The position numbers and the translations under genes were made by a program. From Prostheceraeus crozeri (lineage: Eukaryota; Platyhelminthes; Polycladida; Euryleptidae): a stretch of DNA of 64,000 nt. Shown here one piece after another: positions 1 through 13,600 of the stretch; position 1 is the stretch's first letter; every line of letters starts with the position of its first letter. A model generated the notes under the pieces. That model searched no databases and was not told the origin of the DNA. It saw only the letters and a program-made list of their open reading frames with translations. The stretch is taken from NCBI GenBank assembly GCA_907163375.1, contig CAJQUW010009052.1, forward strand, positions 223,639-287,638, written 5' to 3'.

Positions 1-1553
1 ATCTTCAAGTCAGATTCATGCAGCACGGAATTCGTATGATGCTATTCACGGACTGACAAAATTGGCGCAGAACTTTCTTGATGGAAATGAACGTATGCCT
101 GAAGTATGATGTCCAAATGTGAATCTTAGAGATTATATGAAAGCTCTGATTGTGCACAAACGTGGAAGATAAGAGTGCAAGGTATAATCTATTGCTTTGA
201 CTATTTGTTAGAAAAGACTATTTCACATAAGTCGCCATGCAGTTATATCACTAACACTTACCTCACAAAATTTGATGAGATCGCCATTGTGCTCGATAAA
301 GTAGTGACTTATCTTATTCTGAAAGATTTGAAAATAACTGCGAGCAATTTTCTTAAAGCGAGAATAGTAGAGCGTGTCATATCTGCATGCGTTGACCAGT
401 TACCTTCCTCAGAAACCACACACCCATAGATTTATTTTTTTGAATGATCATGTCATAATTTATATAATTCAAATATCATTCGTGTTAGATATTGTGGGTG
501 TCATGGTAACGTTAAAGTTCTTCTCTCTTACGAAGAACTTCAAAATATTAATTTCGAGAATCTACGCTCATCATTTTTGGCCATGTTGATATATTGACGT
601 GCTCCTTATATACAGTATGATCGTTGCTTGAGCTCAGCAAGTATGTTGGAAGAAGCATGCAATAATATCGTTTGAATTTGACAGCATATCTCATCTTGTG
701 TTTGAAAAAAGTCTTAGTTATTATCAAAAGTAAATTTAGTTTCAAGACTGGGGCACAAATGTCACTCTGTCTGCTTCAATTGCACAGATTCATGTTTTGA
801 TCACCTGTTATCTATTGGTCAGGAAACTCTTCGTCTACTGAACATAGTCTTAGGAGATTTGCATTCCTTTAATCTCGCTTAGATAAAGTCGCAATCTGTC
901 AAATTCTTCTTTGTAATCGTATGAAGTGATCACAAATCTGCATTCACCCACAGTATCCCGTTATTAAGTCAGTGCACTCTAATCAGAACAGTTGGTCTTC
1001 TAACCCAACTAATGCATGGTATCGTAACTATTCAAAATATTGTCTTTTTCAACATCAAAGCGATATTTCACAGAAATGTCAAGCATTGTGTAATAAGGAA
1101 GTAATGATGAAGTTCACGTTTCTTGTTTTAGTGGTCTATATCGTGTCGCACTCATTCGGCGACATGTGAAATAGGAAGAAATCCTATTAATTTTAGGAAT
1201 AACTAATGTGCCTGGATATCGATCTGCGAGCTCGTGTCACTACGAATGTGGTGCATGCTATCAAACACATACATACATGATTTAGTTTCTTCTTTTTTGG
1301 GATTCACGAGTTTACAAATACCACTTCTCAGATAAATTGGCTTAGTAAAGAGGTTTATACCGCTGAGAAAAGAACTTGGATATAACCTCTCATAGGAAAG
1401 TGAATACTCTGCAATTGAAGATAATATCGAAAGGCGAAACTGTTAAGGAATGAAGTCAAAATAAATTGATTTCCGGAAATGATGTGGATTTTGTTATCAG
1501 TTAGGTATTTTGCTCACATGTTTGTATTTTTGATGTCATTTGTGTCATTTCAG
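1..1553. other. Upstream intron of the PDCD4-like gene, mostly featureless
   Basis: This AT-rich stretch precedes the first visible PDCD4 exon, whose acceptor (tttcag) ends at 1553. The missing N-terminal exon or exons should lie upstream, because nothing here resembles the basic linker that precedes the glycine-rich motif in other PDCD4 proteins. At 2-175 a plus-strand frame stays open except for one TGA and ends in a TAA. It reads like degenerate protein (for example DYMKALIVHKRGR near its end), but I do not recognise a family. It could be the tail of an old transposase or chance. Confidence 0.5.
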
Positions 1554-1660
1554 GTGGAGCTGGTGGTAAAGGTGTGTGGGGCAAGCCGGGCTCGGAATTG
1601 GGTGTGGAACTCGATATTCCAGACCGCGATGACCCGAATTACGACTCGGATATGTATGCG
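1554..1660 (+). CDS. PDCD4: PDCD4 exon with the [10 protein letters not shown] motif
   Basis: The acceptor is tttcag before 1554 and the donor is gcg|gtgagg after 1660. The first two bases complete a glycine codon split with an upstream exon that is not in the window; 35 full codons follow. The peptide [13 protein letters not shown] followed by DPNYDSDMY aligns with the linker ahead of the first MA3 domain in animal PDCD4. Confidence 0.9.
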
Positions 1661-4600
1661 GTGAGGCGATTGTACATTTTATTTCGCACAGAACAAACTT
1701 ATTGCGAAGTGTTTGGAAAGCACAAATGATATATAAGACTCTTCATTAGCTTTTCATCAATTGAGAACCTCATTTCAGCATGAATTTACTAACTGAGGGA
1801 TTTGTAGAAGATATAGGAAACATTTGCTTCCTCGTTAAGTGGTAAGACATATTTGATAACGAATGAAATATTTTGTCAATTATTCAGTATCGATTATAAT
1901 CAGATAGGATAAATTTCAAGTATGGTAGTTAAAGTTGACTTTCTGACTGTCCTTTAATATTAGTCAGATGATTTGGGCACGATCGCTATGCAGTTCGATG
2001 AGCAACGAATTGGTTGATGGATGCAAACTCTTGTTTAAGCTTATGTAGAATTATGTAGCTTTGTTCCAACCTATCCTAAGTTGCAGATGCCATATTTTAT
2101 GAGTTAGAATACTGACTTATCTGCATCAATATAGAGTTGTTTATTCCAAAGTAAAATGGAAATCTTTCCATATGAAATAACACCGTTGTACTCGTTAGAT
2201 ATCGAATATTGTCTCCGATGCGCTTTCGCGGCCTTTCATCATGTGGAGTGCGACCGCTGATATTAACTTGGTTGAAGCAGTTCACAAAATCTCAAATTAC
2301 GCCAATTAATTATTTTCATCAAATAATCGATCAGCATGGATGTGTACATCTACAGGAATTTCAGTCAATTAAAATTAATTGGTAATTTAAGTTTTGTGCC
2401 ATTGATTACTTGAAATTGGAATGACTGAGCAATCTATTAATTGAAATTCTATTAAATTTTGGTAATCCCTGCTAACCAGCTGCTGTGGCTTATGAATTGA
2501 CTGATCTAATTCGAATTTCACTTAAACATGAATTTATCAATCATTGTTATCATAGTACAATGACTTGCAGCAAAAATGTTTATACATATGTTCTGCTTAA
2601 TGTACTACAGCGAACACGTTGTGATTGAGATAAAGAGCCATCCGTATATATTGATTATATAGACGCATTGCACTTCATTCAATTTTCCATTCGCATTTTC
2701 AAGAAAATCAGGAATAAAAGATGCTCTGATTCGGTTTCGGTTTGAAGATGGTCAGGTCGGGTTCGGACTGGAGTTCATGGCGCATCCTCCAGTTCACGCA
2801 GCAGATTTGCTGCCGATACCTGTTCTTAACAATCAACTGGTTGACAGAAGGTAATTGAAAATATTAATTTTTGGTGATCCCTTAGATTTAGACGAAGTGT
2901 CGACATCGGCTATTTGCTGAAACGTACCATACGCAAAAGAGAGGAATGATAGCGATGAATAGGGGTGATCTGTTATTACGATCGATATATAAAACTTAGG
3001 TTTAGTAGTTCTCTACTGTTCTAGCCTGACGATGTGTACCTGACAAGGCACAAAAATTCTTTTTATATTTCAAAAATGTGCTTAAATAACATTGTATTCG
3101 AAGAATTTGCTTCCTATGGATTATCTCTCCCCACGTTTTCAAGTTTATCTAAAATCTGCATAAATGTATCAATCGTCACAAAACATCAGGTGCACGTGCT
3201 TGAGTATATTTTCAACTCATAATCAAAAATTTACGCAGATCGGATAAGTATTTTTTGAATTAGAGACGATAACGTCAAGTGCAGCGATGTCAACAGCTTG
3301 ATCTGACTTAGCCTGTTCGACGCATTATTGTTACTCATATGTACATTGTTCTCTCTCCCTCTTCGTCTCATTCACTATTTGAAATCTTACGACCACTACC
3401 CTGCCACACATTTTTTGACCTGAGCATGTTAGTGTAAGTGATGAGGCCTGATCATAATCACTTCACGAGTTGTCGCGAAGTTGTTTTGTTAACCTAGTGT
3501 AGTCTGTTCAGACGATGAGGTCACTGACAAGTCAGATCAATATGCTGACGCTGCTGACACTTCAAATTTCGTCTCTAATTCAAAAATTACCTGCTCGAAT
3601 TGCGTTAATTTTGGCATGTGAGTAGAAAATATCCTCACCTTTGTGTACCTACAGTTTTGTGACGATTGATTCACTTCTGCGGATTTTAGACAAATTTGAA
3701 AACGTGGGAGAGATAACCCTTAAGTACCTTGTTTTATTGAGAATAATGTCGGATATGAAAGTCCTTATCAGTATCAACCCATGCTTTGGTTTTCAGAAAC
3801 ATCGAACTCGCTCCTTGTCTTTCTATATTAAATAAACTGCAACTCGTCATTCTATCTCGTTCCAAACGAACGCAGAACTCAACTTCTTGTTTATCTTCAG
3901 GATACCATTCGATTGGAGAAGTTTGAAGCGCCATGTAGTGAGGAAGAGTTTAACAAATCAGTGACCGACTTACTGAAGGAATACTTCGAGCATGGAAAAT
4001 CAGATGAATTTTTGGTAAGTTTCCATGCCGAATCATGTGACACGTGTTTAGAGAGCTGCGCTGAGTTGCGTTACGTAATCATCAGCTTGTCTTACACTGA
4101 GCGCACGTGATCAGGTTTCTCTAAGGTTAGCTCAGCAGCACGCGTGCGCGCAGTACGAGACGCATAGTGACGTGGCGAATCGTCCGCAATGTCCAGGCAA
4201 TCTGAACATGAACGGTATCCAGGCTGTCGGAAATGAGTCATAAATAAGCAGTTAAACTTGACACGCATGACCACCATTGAGATCATTTTAATCGTATTAG
4301 CAACATCACTATTTCATTAAGTTGGCGGACTTTGTGTTGCCGCTCTCGGATACGGAAATTCAATTAAATTATTACTGATTTACTACTATTGCTACTGATT
4401 GCTACTGAGACTTCGAGAATCAACCAATATTATCAGACGTTAATTAAATTCGCAATAAGAATACGTTCAATAACGAAGTATCTGTACGAAATTTTTGTCA
4501 AAATTGATGTACATGTATGCGTGTAATACATTTACATACGTGTATGCGCACAGTGTGCACATGCATGTATATTGTCGAAATGTTTCTTCAACTTTTATAC

Positions 4601-7600
4601 TTCTATTTACATGGTGCGGTGTAGTTTCGAAGCGCTTACAGATTCATTTTGAGTGATGCCTATTTAGCTCGGTTGCCTGATGCAGACGCGTGTTTCAATA
4701 CATTGACTGAGTCTCCCCCAGTCCTATCATCAATAAGGTAGAGATAGATGTTTAGAGAATAGAAAATTCAATGTCAAGGCATGAATTGAAAATTTAAATC
4801 AAATATTGCAGCTCATGCTTACATCACTTTCAGCTGCGATTATGAATGTCCTTCGAAGTTTCACTAACTTAATAATTGCAAATTTCATATTTACCCGGGC
4901 ATGACTACAACTTTAAATAGGGAATTGTGTCGATGTTGGAAATTGTGCTAATGATTCCTGACATTGGAGGAAATGGCAGCTATTCAGGTCTGTTCCCATT
5001 TTTTCAACTGAGAATGCAACTCAATATTTGATTATTCTATTTACGTCTGGCTTCACTGGAATTCAACATGTGAGCAGCGAAATTAATAACACTATATCGA
5101 CCGTGTGTGAAACAGGAGTAATTCCAAAAGTAGAATCACCGAATCTTTGGTAACTGATTGCAATTTAATTTATACAAAGTTTGAATGATTTCAATTCTGG
5201 TGTCTGAAATTTAACCAATTCGAACCAACATTCGAATTTCAAAAAATCTAGTCAGGGTACGAAGTCGGATTATCACAGCACCTTACATTTTAGTAGGAAT
5301 TCCTGCTATGTTTATTATTTAGTGATTTCAGAATACAGTGATATTATGTTTACAGTACATATAGTGATACAGTATATACAGTAATATTATGATGTCACTG
5401 TTTATAATAAGGAGACCATTTTCATTTTCGAAGAGATTTCTGCTACTTTTCCAAAATCCCGTATACACGTATGCTTGATTGGAGAGTTTACTGATATCTA
5501 CATCTGCTCAATGACTTACATAAGAAGCAAAAGGAGAAACAGCATGAAAATACCAGGAATATCATTTTAGCTTTACAATCTACAAGTCAATAGTCGTTCG
5601 GGAATAATGATTTCCTCAATCATACAGTGAAATTGCTTGGGAGGAAAACCTCGATTATCGATTTTCAAGTACGGTCTGTCATTGCTTTCGGGTTAAACTG
5701 AGAAAACGCATGTTGTATTTTTTGTCGAATTGGAATGGACAAAAATGAATTGAGTTGATTATAGTGGACCTTAAGTTGGAAACCCTAGTGACAGTTTCCG
5801 TGGATGATTTATGATTGTCTTTATATTGTAACTCGTCTATGAGTCTAAAATGAGACTATTATTGTGCCACTGATGCAAATCCACACATTGCGACTGCCGT
5901 TTGGTATCACTACTCACGATCATGTGACATAGAACAGTCGGAGAAGCAGTGACTGTAATAACAAGATGGTGTTGTCGCGGAGACATTGAGAGAATGAGAG
6001 CTTGGTGTAAAAATAGAAATCTTATTAAATAGAGTGATATAGCGAGAGAACAGAGGGAAGATGACGGTCGATAGAAGAAATAAGAGATGATTTTCCATAT
6101 CTTTCCCCAACTGAACGATAACTGTCCGCTAATTTCCACTTCAAAATTCAAGTTAAAAAAGACATAGAAAACGGAATGACCTATGAGTGCTGCTCTATTC
6201 CGATATTTGTTGAAGCTATAGGGTTAGCGTTTTCACAGACTGGACATTTTTGCACCCTTATTGTCTGTGATGGACATGTTGTTGGATGTTCGCATAAGAA
6301 CCCGTACTGTATAGATCAGACATTTCTGTAATATTCATTCGTAAGATTTATTTTCCTTCCATTGATCAAGGTTTCAGGGGTCTTCCAGAAAATGCGTCTT
6401 TTTTCCAGTCCTATGTGCTCAGTTTACAGAAGTTCATTAACAACTTGCTAGCGCACACCGAGACATGCCCTTCATCACACCCATGAAGAATGGCAAAATG
6501 CGGTTCTTAGTTGACTACTTTAGGTTCACATCAAATCTGGCGAAAAATCACGTCAAACTTAGCTCCTTTTCGGCGAATTTGCCGCGGATCCCTTGGAAGC
6601 GCAACCTTAAGGCCGTTGAAGTGGACTTAAGTGACCATCTATTCCTTTTGGTGTCACCTTTGGACTCGCTACTTTACTGAATTTCTCGGGCCTGATAGCA
6701 AGCATCACCGCTCTGCACTTTTACCGATTGGCTTATCCCCAAAGACCAGGATCCTCTCGTGAAATCTTTCACCCAGTGCAACTGGTGGCCCATTTTTTTT
6801 TGTCCATCTTGACGACTTCTTAATTGTCGTACGGCCAAAGTACTTCAAACTCTTATTTGCGCGTGCGGCTGCCCTACCCTTGACTTGTCAATGTGACATC
6901 ACGCGTTGGGTCAGCCGCGGGAAATACGAAAATTATCTTCACTTGTTTTTCTATTCATGAATAACAATCCTATGAAGCACATGATGGTAATTGTGCTTGA
7001 CTGCTGAGTTGACAGCTGAGTGTCATGATCTAAGCGAAATCATGACCTACGCCTACATGGACGGAAAGTCGTCAACACGATAGACAGTGTTCAGAAAGCA
7101 CTTCATTTTCCTTTGGTTTTCCTTCGCTCAAAAATCTTTTTCAAGTAAAACTTCATATTGCAGTATTGCAGTTTTTATCTGAAAAAGAAACTGATCACTA
7201 GGTGCAAGCAATGCATGCATTAAATAGAAATGGAAGAATGAGGGTGGAATTGGTAAAAGAAAGCAAAGGACAGTAGCTCACATGTTCTCTCCTCAGATTA
7301 TTCATTTCCTTATTGAAGGAAAATAGGGTTATCTTTGATTTTCTTTTGGTGTAGCGCGTAAGTACTGGGCAAATTTTTGAAGTGATGATGTGCTGCGCAA
7401 TATTTTGATGCTAAATAAGTAAAAAGCGACTCGATGAATACGTGTAATCAGAACATGTCAGAACTTAGTGAGAAAAATGTATTGCAAGCAGACACTTTTG
7501 AATTTAATCTGATTCTCAAATATTCATGTTCTCTATTTCAGACATCAATTCTAGAGACATGGATGCCTGTGAAGTTGCGCCCACGCTTCGTCTATTTGGC

Positions 7601-10600
7601 TGTATCTCTGGCTATGCAGCGGAACGCACATCAACGAGAATTGACATCGTGTCTGCTGTCAGACATGTGTGGTCCGGTGTTGAGTCATCGAGATATTGAA
7701 GAAGGCGTAGATTTAACACTCAAAGATCTCGAGGATCTGTCACTTGACATTCCGATGGCTTCTGATGTAAGATATCTTTAGTTTATTATTGTATCCTTTT
7801 AATATATTATCTTTATTCATGACTCACAAAGTACTAGTCACTAGTGCAATGCCGTGAGTGTATTTTCAATGAGAAATAAGGCGCGGTGCAGTCTGTTGGT
7901 CACCATCACAACAGTCATCAGCAGTTGGCAGTGGGAGATTCGTGAAACATCTTCATAAAACGATCTCCGGGCCGTTGATGTAGTAGGCCCAATAACGTCA
8001 CCAAAATAACGCAACTTATACAATTAATGTGGTTGAAATAAAATATCGCATTTGAAAAATTGTCGCTATTTACAAGCTGTTGTAACAAAAGTAATGGTAA
8101 GATGCGAATAAAGTCAAAATCAAAGCAACCAGAAAGCGTCCTGCAGGCAGGCACCTTAAAAACGCGTGCGACCGTACAACAGCCTGCCAGAGTGGCGAAT
8201 GATTCGGCACCTTATACACGTTTGTGCAACCTGGCTAGGAATAAGTGCAATTGTGTTAAATATGCACTGAATTCAATTTTGCATTTGACATTGTATTTAT
8301 ATTTGCTCCAAGCCAGTCCGTGAATGCGTTGATACACTTGACTTGTGGAGGTATCTCTAGTGCTTCACTCAATTGTGTGAATACATTTCGATACATAGCT
8401 CGTGAGAACTCGCAGCCTAAGGGACATTCTATGCGCATCTCAGATTATACCTTTCTTCCAGTTTTATGTTTCGAATACATGTAGGTATATTGATAGGTGC
8501 CACTGAAGTCCTGTGTAGGTTTTAACATGAGGGTTTGCGTTTTTCACATGCTACATTCAAGGTCAAATGAATTCATGTTCTTTTTCAGATTCTTGGTCGA
8601 TTCATAGCGCGTGCTGTGGCGGATGATATTGTGGCTCCGCGATTCGTGCACGCTTATAAAGGTCACTTAGAATCCGCGGCAGCTATCAGTGCCATGGCGA
8701 AAGCGGAGACGCTCTTATCGTTGCGTCATGCTTATACTCGCCTCGACAATGTTTGGGGTGTTAGCGGTGGTGACAAACCAACTAAATTGTTGGTAAAAAG
8801 GATGAAACTACTATTGGAGGAGTATAACAGTGCAAATGATCTCGCTGAGGCAGAGCGATGCTTGAGGGAGATGAATGTCCCTCATTTTCATCATGAGTTC
8901 GTCTACCAGGTGAGATTCCTTCGTCTTGTATCATGTAGGTCTGTTGAAGTGTTAATGCAGTATTAACCCTTTTAACGGTAGAGCGACACGTGTCGTTTTG
9001 TATGAAACAGCATAGTGACATCTATTTTATGAATGATAACATTGAATTCGGTATAAATGAATGCTGTGTGTTATATTAAGGGCATCTGCTTGACACGCAC
9101 ACCACTCACACACGCGCACGCGCACACCCGCATATGGTTTCCGAATATGTTATACGACTTACGAGCATAAACTCTCTCAAGACATGAGTATAGATGAGAC
9201 AATCGTAGGATTCAAGGGACGCCATACCCTCGTGAACTACATCAGGATAGAGAATCTATCAATCCAAGCATCATTAATGGGCACGAAAAAATCCAATCTT
9301 CCAGACTCAAATGCTGGATATATCCATCAAACAATTTATCACACTCGAGGAATAAAGACATCAACTTTTGGTCAGCCATGCGACGTTTGCGAAAAATTAC
9401 AGAGGGCTCACGAAGGAAAATGTCAGACTTTTTGTAGACAATTACATGTAAACATGAGTGTTGCCTTGTGTCATGAAATGTTGAAAAAGAAAATCTATGT
9501 CACCGGTACAGTTCGCTACAACCGATGTGGCTTACCTCAAGATATCAAGAGTACGAGAACAACCAAAGGATCTCAGACGTCTCAAACGGATGGAAAGATT
9601 TTGGCAATGAGCTGGGTTGACAGGACAGAAGTGCGGATCTTAACAACACATTCCTCAGCTTCCCTCGTTGCAGTTTTCAGGTCGAGACAAGCGCATACCT
9701 CAGATGGTAATTGATTACAATGACGGAATGGGAGCTGTCGACATAGCTGATCAGATGACTGACCACTACTCGACGGAATTGAAAACGGTGAAGTGCTGGC
9801 GGAAGATAGTTTTCCATGTGATTGAAAGAACGGCAACAAATGCTTATATTTGCTACAAAATCAATCCTAATGTATCGGGAAAGAAATCAACGCATCAACG
9901 ATTTTTGATTAGTTTGATCGAAAGCTTGATTGGTGGTTATCAAGAGTCCAGAGTGAAAATAGGGCGTCCAAGCATTGGTCCAAGTGAGACGAGATTGACT
10001 GAAAGACATTTTATCTCTACTATTACAGACAAGAAGAGGAAGAAGTGTGCAGTGCATGCAGACAAAGATGAAGGATGCAAAGGAGCAAGTGTTCAGACAT
10101 GGTGTCCTGACTGCGGTGCTGCTTTATTCATGACTCACTGCTTCAAACTTAACCATACTCAAAGGCATCCATAACTATTTTGATTTATTCATCATTGTCA
10201 ATAAAATCAATGTTGAAATGACATTGGATTTTTTTATATACTGGAACTAAATTAAATAAAAAGTATGGCAGAAAATAAGGTAAACATTAAAAAACTTAAT
10301 GAAGCAATTACCGAAAATCGGGTCGCAAAACTGAATAAAATTCACCAGACACACAATGTTGAAACAAACTGTTTAGTATGTCATAAGCAGAGCTGGAAAA
10401 ATTCCACTGAAATTTTTTAATTCCAATTCCAGAGCAGAAATTTCAATTCCAATTCCAGTCGAACCAGTTCAATTCAATTCCAATTCCATAATGATATTCA
10501 ATTCCGATAATTGCATGGCTCGTATATGTCAATGTATCTAAAGTTTCCTCGCTTCAATCTAACCCATGTGCCCGTATCCTATCCTCGTTATTCCTGTGTG

Positions 10601-13600
10601 CCGTTCCCTGCGTCGTTCCTATGTGCGTTCTCATGTTCATAGTTCATATTTCTTGTGTACATGTACATGTATATATGTAGCCGGTCAGCCTACGCCATTT
10701 TCGTTTCGTAAACGAGATATTCAACATCTTGTGAAAAAGAGAAAAAAAAATTAACGGTCAGCAAAGAATCAAACGCTGAGAGAGAGAGAGAGCATAGAAA
10801 TTAACAGCACCATAGAAAGTCCTAGAATGGAAATTGCATGAAAATTATGGCACACGCCGGGGGAACTAAGTTGGGGCAAAACGCAAATTGTGCGAGCTGG
10901 TTTCCATGTTTTCTTATTTGTATTTATATTTATCAAGCCAAATTGTGATCTGGATTGCTGCCCCTTGTCCAAAGATCATACACAAAAGCAATAGTGAATT
11001 ACAAAATACTGCGGCAACAGGATGACAAAGAAAGAAATCCTTTAAAACGTTCTGTACGTTCATCATTTTGAAATGTCGCTCCTATAATCTATCAAGAGTA
11101 TCATCAGCCACATATGCAACTTGCAATGTCGATTTACAGAACATACATTGCTCCAGCTTGAAATCAGAGGTCAAGAAATCTCAGAGTATTCATTTTACTT
11201 GAAAGGGCTCCCCTGTTCACTATATTTGAACAATTTTCAAAATCTTTACATGCTTTCGAATATCAGCTTCCAAAATATCATCACACTATATCACATGTGT
11301 CATTTAATGATCAATTGAAAAGTTCCAGCGACTATTCACTTATCTGAGAAATTATTGTCGGTGAAGAAGCTTTCAATGTGTTTATTCGACAAAAACGATA
11401 GGTTTCTTAACCGTATGAAGGAGAAATCATCCTATAATTAGAATTTTTTCTATTGAATTCTTGAGATATTCTTACAACCAGTGCACCGCCCACTTTCAAT
11501 TATGACTTTGTGGACCAATTTTTAATTCGAATTTTGAAAAATAGTTGTTAATGACTGCTGCAAATCGACACAATATACCAGCCCAGGGAATAGTAGGCTA
11601 TGCCACATGAAACAATGCCACCATCTCACTTAATATTATCTTCATAAAAATCCTGCATTAATTTGATGCCAACAACTTCCACAACCAACTTGGCAAATAG
11701 TTTGACTATGATACAATGTTTTAGATCGAATCTGATCTACAAACCATAGATTTTTCCATGTGCCATCATTGTACATAGGCAAGATATCAAACTTCCATTC
11801 TAGTGTACTATTATCTACTTCTATGAGAGAGAGAGAGAGAGAGATGCGAATAAATCTATTAATAAACTGACGGAAGAAAGAAATTCAATGTGCGAATAAC
11901 GTGATTGTTGATGAAAGAAAAAACGACGATAAAAATGATATCATGAAAACTGATTAATGGTCCATGTTAAAAAAGGAGATTAAAAATTCCGTGATAAGAA
12001 CGAAATGTGGTCGGGTCGAAAGCTAACGAGCAGAGATTAAAGGAAACTCTTTCACTTTTCAAAAGAAAGTGGATTTATCGTCAAGTGTCAAACATTTGCA
12101 TAAATTAGAGACGATGAGAAATTGAAACAACAACTACCAACAGCAACACATACGACATCTTCAGTAGCTGTTCGAAGAACTCCGGGCTCTCGCGGTGTAA
12201 CTTGACTACAGAAGTAGCAACTACAACTGCCTACCAGCGAACAACAACACAGCAGCGTATGCGGCAACACATCAGCGAGCGCGATTGAAGATTGACGGTA
12301 TAAATGACACTGATATTTATGATATTATTTTGGTATAAGTGAGTCCGATCGAATTGAAGTGAATTCAACATCAAGAAGTGAACTGCAAGTTTAAAGTTTT
12401 TCTTTTATCGTTGAGTATCGTATTTGTATAACTATAGTCTTGAAAATTAATATTGTCAATTGATGTGATTGGAAGTTGAATAATATTTCATGCCATTGCC
12501 ATTTTAATTGAATCATTAATTATTAGAATAATTTGTTGACACTGTCTATATTGTGATTTGAACTGACAGGCTGCCCTTTAATGCAGGGTTAATTTTCCTC
12601 TTTCCAAACCAATTGTTTTTCGTGTGTACAACAATTAAGTTAATCTCCAATTTTTGCGCTTATCCAATCAATGACTAAATTCAACAATTGTTTTATTTTG
12701 ATTAATTATCTTACCTGATAAATAACTAAATAACAGATTGAACAAAGATGATTATCTTTTCATTGTTTGCTTAATTCCTGAATTAACATTGTCCGGGGGC
12801 TGTAGGCCCATCAAAGTCACAATTAGCACTCTTTATTCAACAATAGAATAAAACTAGCTCTGTCGATCTATCTCTCTCCGTTTCCCTCTGCGTGCAGTTG
12901 ACACAACGGCCGAATACTGTGATTTCAATTTTTGTACAAATAGATTTATCACAGGTCTATCGAAAAAGTGGAATTGAGGTTTATCAAGGTCAATTCCAAT
13001 TCCAGTAGATTCAGATGTCGTCAATTCCAATTCCAATTCCGACTTTTCCAACTCTGGTCATAAGTCACTTGATGAAATCACCGTAGAAGTAGATACTGAA
13101 CAGCTCCTCCACTTATTGAAACAAACTGTTTAGTATGTCATAAGTCACTTGATGTAATGTTTCCATTAATACTTTAGAACGGACATTATAGAGAATAGGT
13201 GACTCTCGTCAATCATCGTCCCGAAAAACAAGGATACTGGTACTTATTCATCCTGCGGAACATTCTGTATGAAACTTCGTTGCAACAAATAGATCGTATT
13301 TAGCAAACCGTTGTATTTTCTACTTCAAGAAATAATTTTTTAGGCAATTAATATCATCCTACAAGGTATCTAATCTACTGTTTCTGGTCGTCGTTATTTT
13401 CTATATTTTGTCACATTGATAAGCCAAATGATCAGTCTTTTATCTCAGAAATCTAATTTTGGCTTTTGTGTTTACCTCCTCAAAACCTTATCGACAGCCA
13501 CATAAACAGCTGATTGTAGTGAACTATTTTCACTTAGCAAGTAGTAAATCGGTCACTATTTTCCCTTTGACAACGATTTCAAAATTAGGAACGGTATTTC

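Noticed and set aside
12584-12593. GCAGGGTTAA as the missing right end of the piggyBac
   Set aside because: It lies inside the hAT and does not extend into a match with the left terminal repeat.
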